64,000 nucleotides of DNA, from positions 124,693,609 through 124,757,608 of the forward strand of contig CM075348.1 of the NCBI GenBank assembly GCA_037693485.1. The letters run 5' to 3'. The notes beneath the pieces were generated by a model, which saw only the letters and a list, made by a program, of their open reading frames with translations, did no database searches and was not told the origin of the DNA. This document shows, piece after piece, positions 11,101-21,994 of this stretch (its first letter is position 1; each line of letters opens with the position of its first letter). This stretch comes from Kitagawia praeruptora (taxonomy: Eukaryota > Streptophyta > Magnoliopsida > Apiales > Apiaceae). The translations under genes were made by a program, and so were the position numbers.

Positions 11101-14100
11101 TGTAAGAACCCTAATTTTTGGTAATATTTTATTTTATTTAATATCTTGTGGCAATGTCAATATGGAACCTTTCTGGTCATCCCTGTGACTAATAAAATTG
11201 ATTGTCTGAGAAACTGTGTTGCTGTATTCATTATGTAAGATAAGAAGGGAGATTGTGAAGGCAGGAGTCTTATTGTTAGTGAGATTTATAAAACTTGGGA
11301 TTTGAGATTGATTAGAGTGTTACAAGATTTATTAAGGATCATGACAAGGAATTATGGACATTAGAGGAATTTACACAATTAGTACTTAAGGAATTATAGG
11401 GGAAATCTCTACGCGACAAAATATTATTACGAGAGATTAATTAAGATACGATACGAATTAAAGATTAGATAATAAGCATTGGTGGGAGAATAATAATACA
11501 AGGAGTAGTATTGCATGCAAGCTCATGCAACTAAGTAGTTAGGAAAGCAAACTAGATGAACCAAATAGCAAGGGGAATAGTAACTAGTTGGCTTGCTTTT
11601 CAAAAAGAGGAGACAAGAAGTACCACTAGCCATGCTTATAGCCATGCCTATGTTGTACCATGCATATACTCACAATAATACATATCAACCTCATCTAATA
11701 CCACTCATTCACCCAACACCAAAATCAAACACAAAAACACTCTCCCCCCCCCCTTGATATTGCTCTCGGCCTAAGCTAAAAAAAGGGAGAAGAAAAATTC
11801 TTCTTCCCCATTTCCCATCACTCATAATTCACACCATAAATCCTAGGTCATCTACATCATCTAATAAAGGTATGCTAGCAATTTCACTTCATTTCATCCA
11901 TCCAATTCCAAGGTATAAATTGTTAAAGTTTGGGTGAATAGTAACCAAGTTTGTTCTTCCTTTAGATCTTGCATTATAAGTGTTGTAGGAGACCATCTAA
12001 GGTGTTGTTGAGTTGTGAGAAGCTTACCCAAGGCCACTAGGAGCTCAAGAAGGTATAAAAATCACAAACCCTCTTGGTTATGTAATATTTATAATGATTG
12101 GTAGTAGATCCATGTGTTTAAGAGCTAATCTTGGTTGTATATGTGATGGATGACTTGGATCTTGAGTTTTTATGTTGAGATTATGACTTTTATGACTATG
12201 GATAGTATATATATCACCATGAGTGTTATGAACCATGATTTGAGTGTATTAAGTGTTGGTTGTATGGTGGAATTGTGAAAAATAATTGATGTAAGTGGTA
12301 TGTTCATGCTGAGTTTTTCCAGGAGCAATGACCTGTATTGTGACACGATTTTGAACACCCAAATGATGTCCCCTGATGTCCTACCTTATATTGTTGGAAA
12401 TATAATTGAATGTAGTTTCTGGATATGTAAGTTTCATAGCTAGGTGATGTGTGGATTTTTAGTTATGGCCGGAGAAGTGATTTTTGTTTCTGGACTATGG
12501 ACTGCATAAAGTGACCCCCTTGTGAACCTTGTTTAAACACCTTAAAAATTATTTGGGATCATGGAAAAATTAGAGAAGCTAGGAAATACAGTGGTGAAGG
12601 CTACCCAAAAAGAATTGGATTAAAATATGAATTTTTGGATTTTATAAAAATGCTAGAGTAAAATTCGCGCAATGGAAAAAAGGTCGTTAGTGGAACATTA
12701 TTCTAGGGTTAATGGTTATGGTTCGAACGTGGTAACTAAATTAAGTCGATTAAGTGACAAGCGTAAACGAGTGATGTCATGGACCTATAGTGGGGCTAGG
12801 GAGTCATAAGACGAAGTCGCTAAGTTAATTTCGTATCCCCTTAAAACCCCGTAATTAGAAAGAAATTGTTAAGGTACTAACGAACGATTATTGTTTATGA
12901 ATAGATCGTTCGAATTCGCACGCTCGACCACCCCAACCCAACCAAGGCAAGTTTTCCAACCCTAAGTATTTAATTTCAAAAGATTATATTCTTGATTTTA
13001 CCCATGCAAGTTTACTTTTCAAAACTTATATATAGGATTTTTCACTGTTGTGTTTGTAGTTCCGAACGTATTATATGAGTATGCTTTATGAGATTATGTT
13101 GAAGTTTGAGATATATGCATATGTGTTTGTACACCCTTGAACTTAGAATGAAAATGTTTCTTCGGACAACGACTCTAGCAATAGAGGTCGTAGCGGTCCA
13201 AATATACTATTGACCGGGGAGCGATATATTATTGTATCATGATTAAATTACAAAAAAAAACCCGAAAGGTCATTCGGGAAGTATCGTATACTTACGTATT
13301 TATTATTTTTACGTTGTTAAAAATACTCAAAAATATCTATCTTGGATTGAAAGCTTATTTTAATTAAATAATTATTTTACTAATTGTTATATATTAAATC
13401 TAAAAATATTATCTATTAATTATCGTTCATTATTTTAAAGACAAAACTAATCCAAGATACCTTCAGCGTTTTCAAACTTGAACTCTTTCGGACCCAAAAC
13501 ATTTTTCGAAAACCCCCGGTCAGCATTTGCTTCTTGTACGTTTTTCAAGAATTATCGAACGACTGAGGTCGAACTTCAACTACTCAAGTTTTCTATCAAA
13601 ATGATTTTGAAAAGAAAAGAAAAAGGGGACTCTGGCAGGTGTGGGAATCGTTGACGAACGATTCCCGGGATGTGTAAGCGGCCGTGAGCCAGGCGGTCCA
13701 TCAATTATTATTCCGGCCCAGGTGTTGCCGAAGGATGATTACGGATGTAGTTTTCATCGAGGGTGATTACGGATGTAGTTTTCACCCGAGGATAGTTACG
13801 GATGTAGTTTCTATCCTTCTACCGGTAGAGAAGACCCGCGGATTATTGGACTTGGATGTGGCGACTGATCATCGTCAATCCTTGTCAGGTTTTCATGTTT
13901 TCTTCCAGTCCCATCCTCCACTTTGGAAAAATACTCAAACACTGCTTCTTGGGCCTAAGTGCCAAGTTGCCGATAGTGTGGTTTTTGATGAGAAAATATT
14001 GATATTGTGCAGTACCTAGAACTGCAAGATTTTCTATAAAGATTGGCACGTGTTAGTGCACTCTTGCAATTATTTCAAAGAATGAAATGTTTTTGAATGA

Positions 14101-14818
14101 GAAACCTCCTAAGCTAATGGAAGGAAAGAGGTTTTGCAATAACGTATTCCCTGTACAGTATGATAACCGTAGAGTGTTTGCCGAAAATGATATGCTTATA
14201 TATATATATTTTCAAACTTGAGATATATTGAAATGAGAACCTTGTAAAGGATTCATATGTTATTCTTAAAGCTCCTTAGTGAGTATAAATGTTTTATACA
14301 AACTCGGACATATATATTGTCGAGTTATGTTTTGTAATCTGAGATATACACCCATACAGTTGGGAACGTTTTCAAAATAAACCACTTTATTATTTTCCAA
14401 AATGGTGAACTTGCTGAGCATTATGTAGCTCATTCTTGCTTTATAAAAACTTTTCAGAAAGGGAAGAATTTGGCCGATTAACTCCGCACCAGCAGAAGAG
14501 GAGTAGAAGCATTACCCGGAGATGATTTAGTCCCTGATAAATACTACAGAGTAGTCTGATAGGTTTTCAACTGTAATAGTAAGACTTGTCTTCAAGTGTA
14601 GCTGTATAAGTGGAATTGCGTAAGACTCTGGATTGTACAGATGAATTGTAATATTTAGTGTTACTTTTGGTTATCGTTTCTGAGGCTCTAACTTGTATGT
14701 GCGTAAGATTGAGGTCTGGATGGATGTATTGTTGAGTTGTAAAGTTAATACAGGTATAATATGGTTGAATGGTGACGTGACGACCTGAATCTCTGACCTC
14801 GGATTTGGGGGCGTCACA
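11101..14818 (+). repeat. 3' LTR of Tekay-like element
   Basis: This 3718 bp repeat starts TGTAAGAACCC and ends GCGTCACA, near-identical to 1742-5460. CCTC follows at 14819 as target duplication. The flanking gag sequence of Tat-1 resumes immediately, which independently confirms the right boundary. Confidence 0.9.
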
Positions 14819-14911
14819 CCTCCTGGGGGTATATCCTCATCTTTCGAAGATGAATCATCAGAATACGGACTAGAGAAATCTTGTATTGGTGGCCTTGATT
14901 GGGTCCCAAAC
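14819..14911 (-). pseudogene. Tat-1 gag, middle piece
   Basis: This 93-bp island lies between the Tekay-like and Sirevirus insertions. It aligns by eye with about 36535-36630 of the second Tat element (CACCTCCTTGGGG against CGCCTCCTGGGGG, then a stretch ending GGGCCCAAGC against GGGTCCCAAAC). It is thus part of the N-terminal half of Tat-1 gag. The last five bases CAAAC are one copy of the Sirevirus target duplication. Confidence 0.75.
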
Positions 14912-16308
14912 TGAAAGGCATATGACTCAGCCTATTTGTAGTTCGAGGATCCAACTCAACTTAAAGTAGATTGTAATAAGTAAATAACATTAACTGTCAC
15001 AGGAATCTCAGAAGATGCTATCTATCAGAAGGAACAAATCTACAAGTCAATCTATAGTTTTGATATTTTACACTGAAAGAAGTTCAGTCTACTGATCAAG
15101 CCTCAGTGTGGTATTCAAAGTCATGGATTTAATTTAGAAGGACAGAGATTTCTACAAGTGACAAGAGACAGTATCAGTACAGAATATTTAAAGAAAGTTG
15201 TCAGAAGAAATTGACCACAGCTTAAAGTCAAAATGAAGAACAGAAGTTGAAGTTAGTCGTTCATGAACCAGACCGTGCATTGAGCGTCAACAAATATTCA
15301 GTGGAGGTTCTTTATTTATTTCAGTGGTTTAAAAGTGAAGATTAGACTATCAAATGAATTATGTTAATTCTCTATTAATTAATTTAAAGTATTTAGTTAA
15401 CTTAATTAATAAATTAATTCTTCAAGAATTAATTTATTTATTAAGTTAATTATTGAATTAATTAATTTAGAATTAATATAGATTGCTGAAAGACTATCAG
15501 AAGTGTTTTAAGACTATGGTTTTATTATTAAAAGACTATCTGAGATAGTCTAGGAGATAGTCTGCTCAGCATACACAGCTCAGTTTGATAGTCTGCTAAA
15601 GAATTGGGTAGTCTGCCAAGAAAGGATAGTCACACCGGTTGTCTGCAGAGTATGGATAGTCACACCGGTAGTCTGATAGAGAAAGGATAGTCACACCGGT
15701 TGTCTGCAGAGTATGGATAGTCACACCGGTAGTCTATGTGTCCCCTGGATAGTCTGCAAGCCTTTAAACAGTCTGTAGATAGTCTGTTGAAGTGAAAAAA
15801 GAGGCAGGAGATATTTACAACAATATATCAACTACAAAAGAGACAGTAGCCTGCATACACAGACAGACACACTCGAGACAAGTTTTAAAGACAGGAGCAT
15901 AAACATTACATCTCTCTCTCATCTTTAAAGCACTGACTATCTCATTTAATTCACAGAAAATCAAGTTCAACTCATTTGTAATATTTGATCCGATAGAACT
16001 TAATTATTTGTGACTCTTGTATTACTAGCGAATTAAGTTTCCTAGTTCGTATCTCGATTTTTATTAACTAAATTAGAAAAGTTCATGTCGAATTTTCTAA
16101 TTAGTTTTTATTAACGTGATAATACTCTGTACTAATTTTGTAACAACCATCAAGTTTAATATATCGTTATATTTAACTTGAATTTTGTTTCAATTAATTC
16201 CGCTCAAATTTGTCTAAACTAAATTTTATTTAACGGACAAATTTCGCTAAAAAGATATAGATTGTATTCAACCCCCCCCCCCCTTCTACAATCTTAACGG
16301 ACCTAACA
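14912..16308 (+). repeat. 5' LTR of the Sirevirus-like element
   Basis: This 1397 bp LTR starts TGAAAGGCATATG and ends ACGGACCTAACA. A long AT inverted repeat at about 15393-15456 could fold into a stem of roughly 28 bp. GGATAGTCACACCGGT repeats occupy 15645-15735, and AGTCTG/TAGTCT words are frequent from 15540 to 15790. A pyrimidine tract and a C12 run (16272-16283) precede the LTR end. Apart from the C-run it matches the 3' LTR. Confidence 0.93.
15640..15740 (+). repeat. Four-copy GGATAGTCACACCGGT tandem array in the LTR
   Basis: Four units of GGATAGTCACACCGGT(T/A)GTCTG alternate between two spacer types, giving a higher-order dimer. The identical array is in the 3' LTR at about 28134-28236. 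In other plant LTRs such arrays can be promoter or enhancer repeats; here that role is only inferred. Confidence 0.8.
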
Positions 16309-16309
16309 A

Positions 16310-16321
16310 TTGGTATCCGAG
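16310..16321 (+). other. Primer-binding site of the Sirevirus-like element
   Basis: TGGTATCCGAGC lies two bases after the LTR end. It differs at one position (C for A) from the usual initiator tRNA-Met site TGGTATCAGAGC. Confidence 0.8.
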
Positions 16322-16406
16322 CCGTTTGATTGATATACAAATCAAGATCCTATTCTTATTAAATTAAAAATCAAGCTCGAATTTTTAACTCTCTTAAAAA
16401 TTCATC

Positions 16407-18740
16407 ATGACTTCTAAAGCCATTGTTAAGATACCTATCTTTGACAAAGATAATTATGATATGTGGAAGAATAAGATGGAGTTGTTTCTGGAATGTACAA
16501 ATGTTAAATATTTGGTTGTTTTGAAAACCGGACCTAAAACTCCTATGGTCTATGAAGATGAAGTTGAAGCTGAGGGTAAAGTTGTGATTCCTGCTAAATC
16601 TTATGCAAAGGACCCTGCTACCTATACACCTGATGAAAAGGAGGATGCAGGGCTTGATAAAAACCTCAGACTCATTCTAATAGATTCCCTGGATGCTGTG
16701 ATGTATAGCCATGTGATGAATTGTAAAACTGCCAAACACATGTGGGAAACTATTGAAACCATTAATGAAGGAACTGATGAAGTCAGGGAGAACAGACTTC
16801 AAATCTTAACCTCTGAGTATGAACACTTCAGAGCTGGCCCTAATGAAGGCATTCAAGAAGTGTTTGAAAGGTATAATAAAATAATCAACAACTTGCAAAT
16901 CCATGGCAAGAACTATACACAGAAGGAGATTAATCTGAAGTTCTTACTGACTATGCCGACTCACCTGGAACACAGGATAACAGCAATAAGAGAATCTCGT
17001 GACTTGAATAAAGTTAGTCTTGAAAAACTCTTCGGTATTTTAAAAACCTATGAGTTGGAACAAGTCCAACAGAAAGAGATTCATGGTAAAGGTAGAGTTG
17101 CAAGTTCATCTACAGCATTAGTGGTTGAGGCTCCTAAGGAAGTGGAAGCTAAGGTTGTTCGACCTTACAGCTCAGACAAGGAGCAGACTGAAGTGGAACA
17201 TGGTCAGACACCAGCTACTCAGGATGGAAGTGAGTTTTACTCATTAGAAGAATTGGATCAGTTGGAGGATGAATCCATGGCACTCATGGTTAGACAGTTT
17301 GGCAACTTCAGATTCAGGAGAAATCCTAAGTTCAAGTTCAAGTCTAATAACAGATTCCAGAGAGGAGGTTCCTCATCTTCCAGTAGCAGAGGTGGCTACA
17401 AAACTGGAACTGTTGATAGAAGCAAAATTCGTTGTTATAATTGCAATGAACTTGGACACTTTGCCACTGAGTGTCAGAAACCCAAACAAGCCCAGAAGAG
17501 AGATTATGTTCCTGAAAAGAAGAAACCTGGAAAAGCCTATGTGGCTGCTGGTAAAAGCTGGGATGACACAGATAGTGAAGATGAAGAATTTGGAAATCTT
17601 GCACTAATGGCAAATGGTGACATGCTCACTGATCCTAAACCACAGGTAAAACTTACTGACTCTGAGTTGGTTCGTCAGTTAGGTGGTTCCTTGGTTAATG
17701 CACAAAAACACATTGCTAGATTAAATCTGTTAAACACTGAACTTGAAAATGAAGTGTTAGAACTAAAGAAGGTGCATGTTAATCAAGATCAACAAAAAGA
17801 GGAAATAGCACGACTTAATAGAAGAGAGAAATCCATTCTAGAAGTAGTGACTAAACAACTTTCTAAAATTGCTGAACTTGAAACCAAGGTTAGTGCTTGC
17901 TTTAATTCTGTTAAACTTTCTAAAGAGCATTTCAATAAACAAGCTATAGAACGAACTGTAGGAATAGGGTTTGGTTATAACGAAGCTGTTGGATTGTTAG
18001 GCATAAATACCCCTAACCTTGTTAGTGCTAAAGAGAGGGGTATACCACATGTGCTTAAGAATGTTGAAGATCCGCTCTTTAAGAAGTCGATTGCAGAACC
18101 TCCAAACTTCACTTCTATCATTATTCAAGAAGAGATGCGTAATGAGGACAGTGCAAATGGCATAGTCCTTGATAATGTTAAATCTGTTAAGAAACCAGTT
18201 AAGGTTGTTTATCCAACCAGTTCATCTAAAACTGGGTTAAGTAGTCATAAGTTGAAAAAGAACAATAACATGTCTAACATGCATACCATGCCTATCATTG
18301 ATAGTTATCATAAAGCATGTGGTGTTGTCAATTGTATGTCTTGTGCTTTTAATGTAATGTCTGCTTACTTTAATGGTAATCAAGCATGTGCTGGTAAGAC
18401 TGCTCCTCGACAACATATGAACAAGAATAAAAATGTTAGATCAAAGACTGCTAGTCCTCCTCAAGATAGGAGAGAGACATTTGTATCAAAGCCTAAACAG
18501 ACTTTTGGTAAGGCTGCTTACAAGGTCAAATGTCCAGTCAGTAAAACAAATGTCATTGCTGCTAAAGAAACATGGATACCCAAGATAAAACAAAAGATTG
18601 TCAAATCTGTTTATAGGGTTAAATGTTTGTTGGTTAGTGGTGAAAATGGTGTCAACGTTAAAAATGTTGTTTTGCCTGACAAAGGCCAATTCTTTAAGTA
18701 TTCTGGACCCAATCAGGTTTGGGTTCCGAAGAAGGTTTAA
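16407..18740 (+). CDS. gag: Gag polyprotein of the Sirevirus-like element
   Basis: A 777-residue protein starting at the first ATG after the PBS (MTSKAIVKIPIFDKDNYDMW, the normal copia Gag start). Residues 1-220 form the capsid-like UBN2/retrotrans_gag region (WETIETINEGTDEV, LTSEYEHFRAGPNE, FLLTMPTHLEHRI, LEKLFGILKTYE). A CCHC zinc knuckle CYNCNELGHFATEC lies near residue 342, and a leucine-rich coiled-coil stretch at about 420-500, a known Sirevirus Gag trait. It would assemble cytoplasmic virus-like particles and bind the element's RNA. It ends in WVPKKV and overlaps the pol frame by 43 bases, pol being in the -1 frame. No canonical slippery heptamer is evident, so how Gag-Pol is made is open. 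No disabling lesion was seen. Confidence 0.93.
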   Translation: MTSKAIVKIPIFDKDNYDMWKNKMELFLECTNVKYLVVLKTGPKTPMVYEDEVEAEGKVVIPAKSYAKDPATYTPDEKEDAGLDKNLRLILIDSLDAVMYSHVMNCKTAKHMWETIETINEGTDEVRENRLQILTSEYEHFRAGPNEGIQEVFERYNKIINNLQIHGKNYTQKEINLKFLLTMPTHLEHRITAIRESRDLNKVSLEKLFGILKTYELEQVQQKEIHGKGRVASSSTALVVEAPKEVEAKVVRPYSSDKEQTEVEHGQTPATQDGSEFYSLEELDQLEDESMALMVRQFGNFRFRRNPKFKFKSNNRFQRGGSSSSSSRGGYKTGTVDRSKIRCYNCNELGHFATECQKPKQAQKRDYVPEKKKPGKAYVAAGKSWDDTDSEDEEFGNLALMANGDMLTDPKPQVKLTDSELVRQLGGSLVNAQKHIARLNLLNTELENEVLELKKVHVNQDQQKEEIARLNRREKSILEVVTKQLSKIAELETKVSACFNSVKLSKEHFNKQAIERTVGIGFGYNEAVGLLGINTPNLVSAKERGIPHVLKNVEDPLFKKSIAEPPNFTSIIIQEEMRNEDSANGIVLDNVKSVKKPVKVVYPTSSSKTGLSSHKLKKNNNMSNMHTMPIIDSYHKACGVVNCMSCAFNVMSAYFNGNQACAGKTAPRQHMNKNKNVRSKTASPPQDRRETFVSKPKQTFGKAAYKVKCPVSKTNVIAAKETWIPKIKQKIVKSVYRVKCLLVSGENGVNVKNVVLPDKGQFFKYSGPNQVWVPKKV

Positions 18741-21700
18741 CCTATTTGTCATTGCAGGGTGTGAAACAGGTTGACCGAGTGACCTGGATCTTGGACAGTG
18801 GATGTTCAAGGCATATGACTGGAGATAGAACCCTGCTGACAAATGTGGTTGAGAAAGCCGGCCCAGTGGTTACCTTTGGAGATAACAGCATAGGTACAAC
18901 TGATGGATATGGCAGATTGGAAGCTGGAAATGTTATCATTGATGAAGTGTCTTTTGTGAAAGGACTTGAGCACAATTTGTTAAGTGTCAGTCAATTTTGT
19001 GACAAGGGATTCGAGGCTTACTTCAACAAGAAGAATTGTCTAATCTCACACAAGAGACATGAACAACCATCTCTTACAGGAGTCAGAAAAGGCAATCTGT
19101 ACGTGGCCAATATGAACACTGGAAGCACTGAAGAAATCAACTGCTTTTATTCTAAAGCATCTACAGATGAAAGTTGGCTATGGCACAAGAAACTCTCCCA
19201 CCTTAATTTCAAGACAATGAATTCTCTAGTTAAAAGAGAACTGGTGAGAGGGTTGCCTTCAATGGAATTCACTCAAGAAGGACTCTGTGATGCCTGTCAA
19301 AAAGGCAAATTGAAAACAGCAACTCACAGGAGCACTGACACATCATCAATAACTGAACCTCTACAACTGTTGCACATGGATCTGTTCGGTCCAGTTAATG
19401 TGATGTCTATGTCAAAGAAAAGATATGCTCTCGTGATTGTTGATGACTACTCAAAGTACACATGGGTTTTATTTCTGAATTCCAAAGATGAAACTCCACA
19501 GTTAGTGATTGATCACATCAAGTTGATTGAAATGGAGTACAAGAAACCAGTTAGAGCAATAAGGTCAGACAATGGAACCGAATTTAAGAATGCAGTTCTA
19601 AATGATTTTTGTACTGAAAAGGGAATAACAAGGCAGTACTCAGCCCCAAGAACTCCTCAGCAAAATGGGGTAGTAGAAAGAAAGAATAGAACTTTGATTG
19701 AAGCTGCACGTACTATGTTAAGTGAATCAAAGCTTCCCTTGTACTTTTGGGCTGAAGCTGTTAACACTGCATGTTATACCCAGAATCGAACTTTAATCAA
19801 CAAAGACTTGATGAAGACCCCCTATGAAATTATGTATGAAAAGAGACCAACACTCAAGTACTTTCATGTATTTGGAGCAAAATGCTTTGTGCTTAAAGAT
19901 GGAGATGATCGTGGTGGAAAATTTGAGGCCAAAGCACATGAAGCAATTTTCATTGGTTATTCAAGAAGAGCTTACAAGGTGTTTGTGATTGATCATCAGA
20001 CAATGCTTGAAAGTGTCAATGTATCATTTGATGACACTAAACTTCCTAGTATCCAAACGGAGGATTCATCTGAAAAGTTATCTTTCGATGATATGACAGA
20101 CTTCGATTCAGATGATGACAACCAACCTGATGTTGCTGTTAATGATAACAGTAATAATGATGATAATGATCAGGGTGGTGGTGGTGGAAACAATGATCAG
20201 AATGGAGATACCACTGACACTCCTGAACATTCATTTAGTCAAACTGGCAACAACTCAGGGGGAGGTGATGAAGGATCAGCTGGTCATACTCAACATCATA
20301 ATGAAGAACAAGGCGAATCATCAAGGTCAAATCTTCCCAGACAGACTGTGTGGAATAGAGCTCATCCTTTTGAGTTGATCGTTGGTGATCCAGATGTTGG
20401 TATAAAAACTAGAAGGAGCTATCAAAATCAATGCAATTATTCTGGGTTTCTGTCTGCAATAGAACCTAAGAAAATAGAAGAAGCTCTCTCTGATCCTGAA
20501 TGGGTGATTGCTATGCAAGATGAACTCAATCAATTCAAACAACAAGAAGTATGGAAGCTGGTACCCAGACCTAAAGACAGGAAAGTAGTTGATAACAGGT
20601 GGGTATTCAGAAACAAACTTGATGAAGATGGCATTGTAACTAGAAACAAAGCAAGACTGGTTGCTAAAGGTTATTCCCAAGCTGAAGGAATAGATTATGA
20701 TGAAACCTATGCACCAGTGGCTAGACTTGAGGCTATAAGGATATTCTTGGCATTCGCAGCACATTCAAACTTCAAAGTTTATCAAATGGATGTCAAGAGT
20801 GCCTTCCTGAATGGCAAGCTGGATGAAGAGGTATATGTAGAACAACCCCCTGGCTTTGAAGATCCAGAATTCTTGGATTTTGTCTACTTTCTCTTCAAGG
20901 CAATTTATGGTCTTAAGCAAGCTCCAAGGAAATGGTATGACACTCTTTCTGAATTTTTACTTGAAAATGGATTTGTTAGAGGTGTCATAGACAAAACTCT
21001 CTTTACTAAGAAACATAAGAATGATACCATATTAGTCCAAGTCTATGTGGATGATATAATATTTGGGTCTATTAATGATCTTCTGTGCAAGAAATTTGCT
21101 AAGTTAATGCAGGGTAAATTTGAGATGAGCCTGATGGGTGAGCTGAAGTTCTTTCTTGGATTACAAGTAAGTCAAAGGACAGATGGAATTTTTATTTGTC
21201 AATCCAAGTATGTCAGAGAGCTCCTCAAGAAATATCAAATGGAGGACTCATCTTCAGCAAGAACACCATCATCAACAGCTGTGAAATTTGGAGCTTGTGA
21301 AAATTCTGCTAAGGTAGATATCACAAGCTACAGAGGTATGATAGGTTCATTACTTTATCTTACTGCAAGTAGACCTGATATTATGTATGCTACATGCTTG
21401 TGTGCAAGGTTCCAAGCGGATCCTAGAGATGTGCATCTCATTGCTGTTAAACGAATCTTGAGATATCTTAAGGGTACACCTAACTTAGGTATTTGGTACC
21501 CTAAAGAATCTGGTTTTAACCTTGTTGGATATACAGATTCAGATTATGCAGGAAGTGTTGTAGATAGAAAAAGCACCTCTGGGAGTTGTCAATTCCTAGG
21601 TGGTAGGTTGGTCTCCTGGTACAGCAAGAAACAACAAACAGTTTCTAACTCAACAGCTGAAGCAGAATATATAGCTGCTGGAAGCTGTTGTGCTCAAATC

Positions 21701-21994
21701 TTGTGGATTAGGAATCAGCTTCGTGACTATGGCTTTGTACTTGACAATATTCCAATTCTGTGTGACAATACAAGTGCCATAGCAATCTCCAACAATCCTG
21801 TGCAGCATACGAGGACCAAGCACATTGACATCAGGTATCATTTTATCCGAGAGCATGTCATGAATGGTACCGTGGAGTTACATTTTGTACCCACGGAAGA
21901 ACAAACAGCAAATATTTTTACTAAGTCTCTTGACGAATCCACATTCACCAGAATTGTTGGTGAATTGGGTATGTTAAATAGTCCTAGTAATTAA
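18698..21994 (+). CDS. pol: Pol polyprotein (PR-IN-RT-RNase H) of the Sirevirus-like element
   Basis: The frame opens at 18698 after a stop and runs about 1098 codons without its own convincing ATG, as expected for expression by fusion to Gag. Residue numbers here count from 18719. The protease has ILDSGCSRHMTGD (Asp about 26). GAG-pre-integrase is LWHKKLSHLNF near 154 with CDACQKGK. The integrase core has LHMDLFGPV (219), SDNGTEF (284) and VVERKNRT (321), giving D,D-35-E. RT has RWVFRNKLDEDG, QMDVKSAFLNG and the active site YVDDIIFG (about 777). RNase H begins YTDSDYAG (about 940) with STAEAEY and CDNTSA. All catalytic residues are present and no stop interrupts the frame, so the enzyme could be functional. 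Confidence 0.94.
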   Translation, partial: VFWTQSGLGSEEGLTYLSLQGVKQVDRVTWILDSGCSRHMTGDRTLLTNVVEKAGPVVTFGDNSIGTTDGYGRLEAGNVIIDEVSFVKGLEHNLLSVSQFCDKGFEAYFNKKNCLISHKRHEQPSLTGVRKGNLYVANMNTGSTEEINCFYSKASTDESWLWHKKLSHLNFKTMNSLVKRELVRGLPSMEFTQEGLCDACQKGKLKTATHRSTDTSSITEPLQLLHMDLFGPVNVMSMSKKRYALVIVDDYSKYTWVLFLNSKDETPQLVIDHIKLIEMEYKKPVRAIRSDNGTEFKNAVLNDFCTEKGITRQYSAPRTPQQNGVVERKNRTLIEAARTMLSESKLPLYFWAEAVNTACYTQNRTLINKDLMKTPYEIMYEKRPTLKYFHVFGAKCFVLKDGDDRGGKFEAKAHEAIFIGYSRRAYKVFVIDHQTMLESVNVSFDDTKLPSIQTEDSSEKLSFDDMTDFDSDDDNQPDVAVNDNSNNDDNDQGGGGGNNDQNGDTTDTPEHSFSQTGNNSGGGDEGSAGHTQHHNEEQGESSRSNLPRQTVWNRAHPFELIVGDPDVGIKTRRSYQNQCNYSGFLSAIEPKKIEEALSDPEWVIAMQDELNQFKQQEVWKLVPRPKDRKVVDNRWVFRNKLDEDGIVTRNKARLVAKGYSQAEGIDYDETYAPVARLEAIRIFLAFAAHSNFKVYQMDVKSAFLNGKLDEEVYVEQPPGFEDPEFLDFVYFLFKAIYGLKQAPRKWYDTLSEFLLENGFVRGVIDKTLFTKKHKNDTILVQVYVDDIIFGSINDLLCKKFAKLMQGKFEMSLMGELKFFLGLQVSQRTDGIFICQSKYVRELLKKYQMEDSSSARTPSSTAVKFGACENSAKVDITSYRGMIGSLLYLTASRPDIMYATCLCARFQADPRDVHLIAVKRILRYLKGTPNLGIWYPKESGFNLVGYTDSDYAGSVVDRKSTSGSCQFLGGRLVSWYSKKQQTVSNSTAEAEYIAAGSCCAQILWIRNQLRDYGFVLDNIPILCDNTSAIAISNNPVQHTRTKHIDIRYHFIREHVMNGTVELHFVPTEEQTANIFTKSLDESTFTRIVGELGMLNSPSN

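Larger units (their letters stand above)
1742..14818 (+). mobile_element. Tekay-like Ty3/gypsy element with decayed pol (13.1 kb)
   Basis: It has two 3.7 kb LTRs, each TG...CA. Position 1741 is followed by TGTAAGAACCC and the right LTR ends GGGGGCGTCACA. A 4-bp duplication CCTC lies at 1738-1741 and 14819-14822. A Met-type PBS follows the left LTR and a purine tract precedes the right one. Inside, only ruined pol can be read (RT, RNase H, integrase C-terminus with chromodomain-like end), placing it in the chromovirus Tekay/Del group. It is inserted in Tat-1 gag. The LTRs differ at only about a dozen sites by eye, although the coding region is full of stops and frameshifts. A recent, trans-mobilised insertion is therefore likely. 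Confidence 0.85.

Noticed and set aside
15640..15760. CRISPR-like direct repeats in the Sirevirus LTR
   Set aside because: The units are short, alternate with two fixed spacers, and are duplicated exactly in the other LTR of a plant retrotransposon; this is an LTR tandem repeat.
17269..17613. Overlapping frames inside the Sirevirus gag
   Set aside because: They are other-frame and antisense shadows of the real Gag, with no family resemblance.
18735..18757. A GT...AG intron joining gag to pol in frame
   Set aside because: Removal of 23 bases would restore the frame, but that is far below the minimum length of plant introns.
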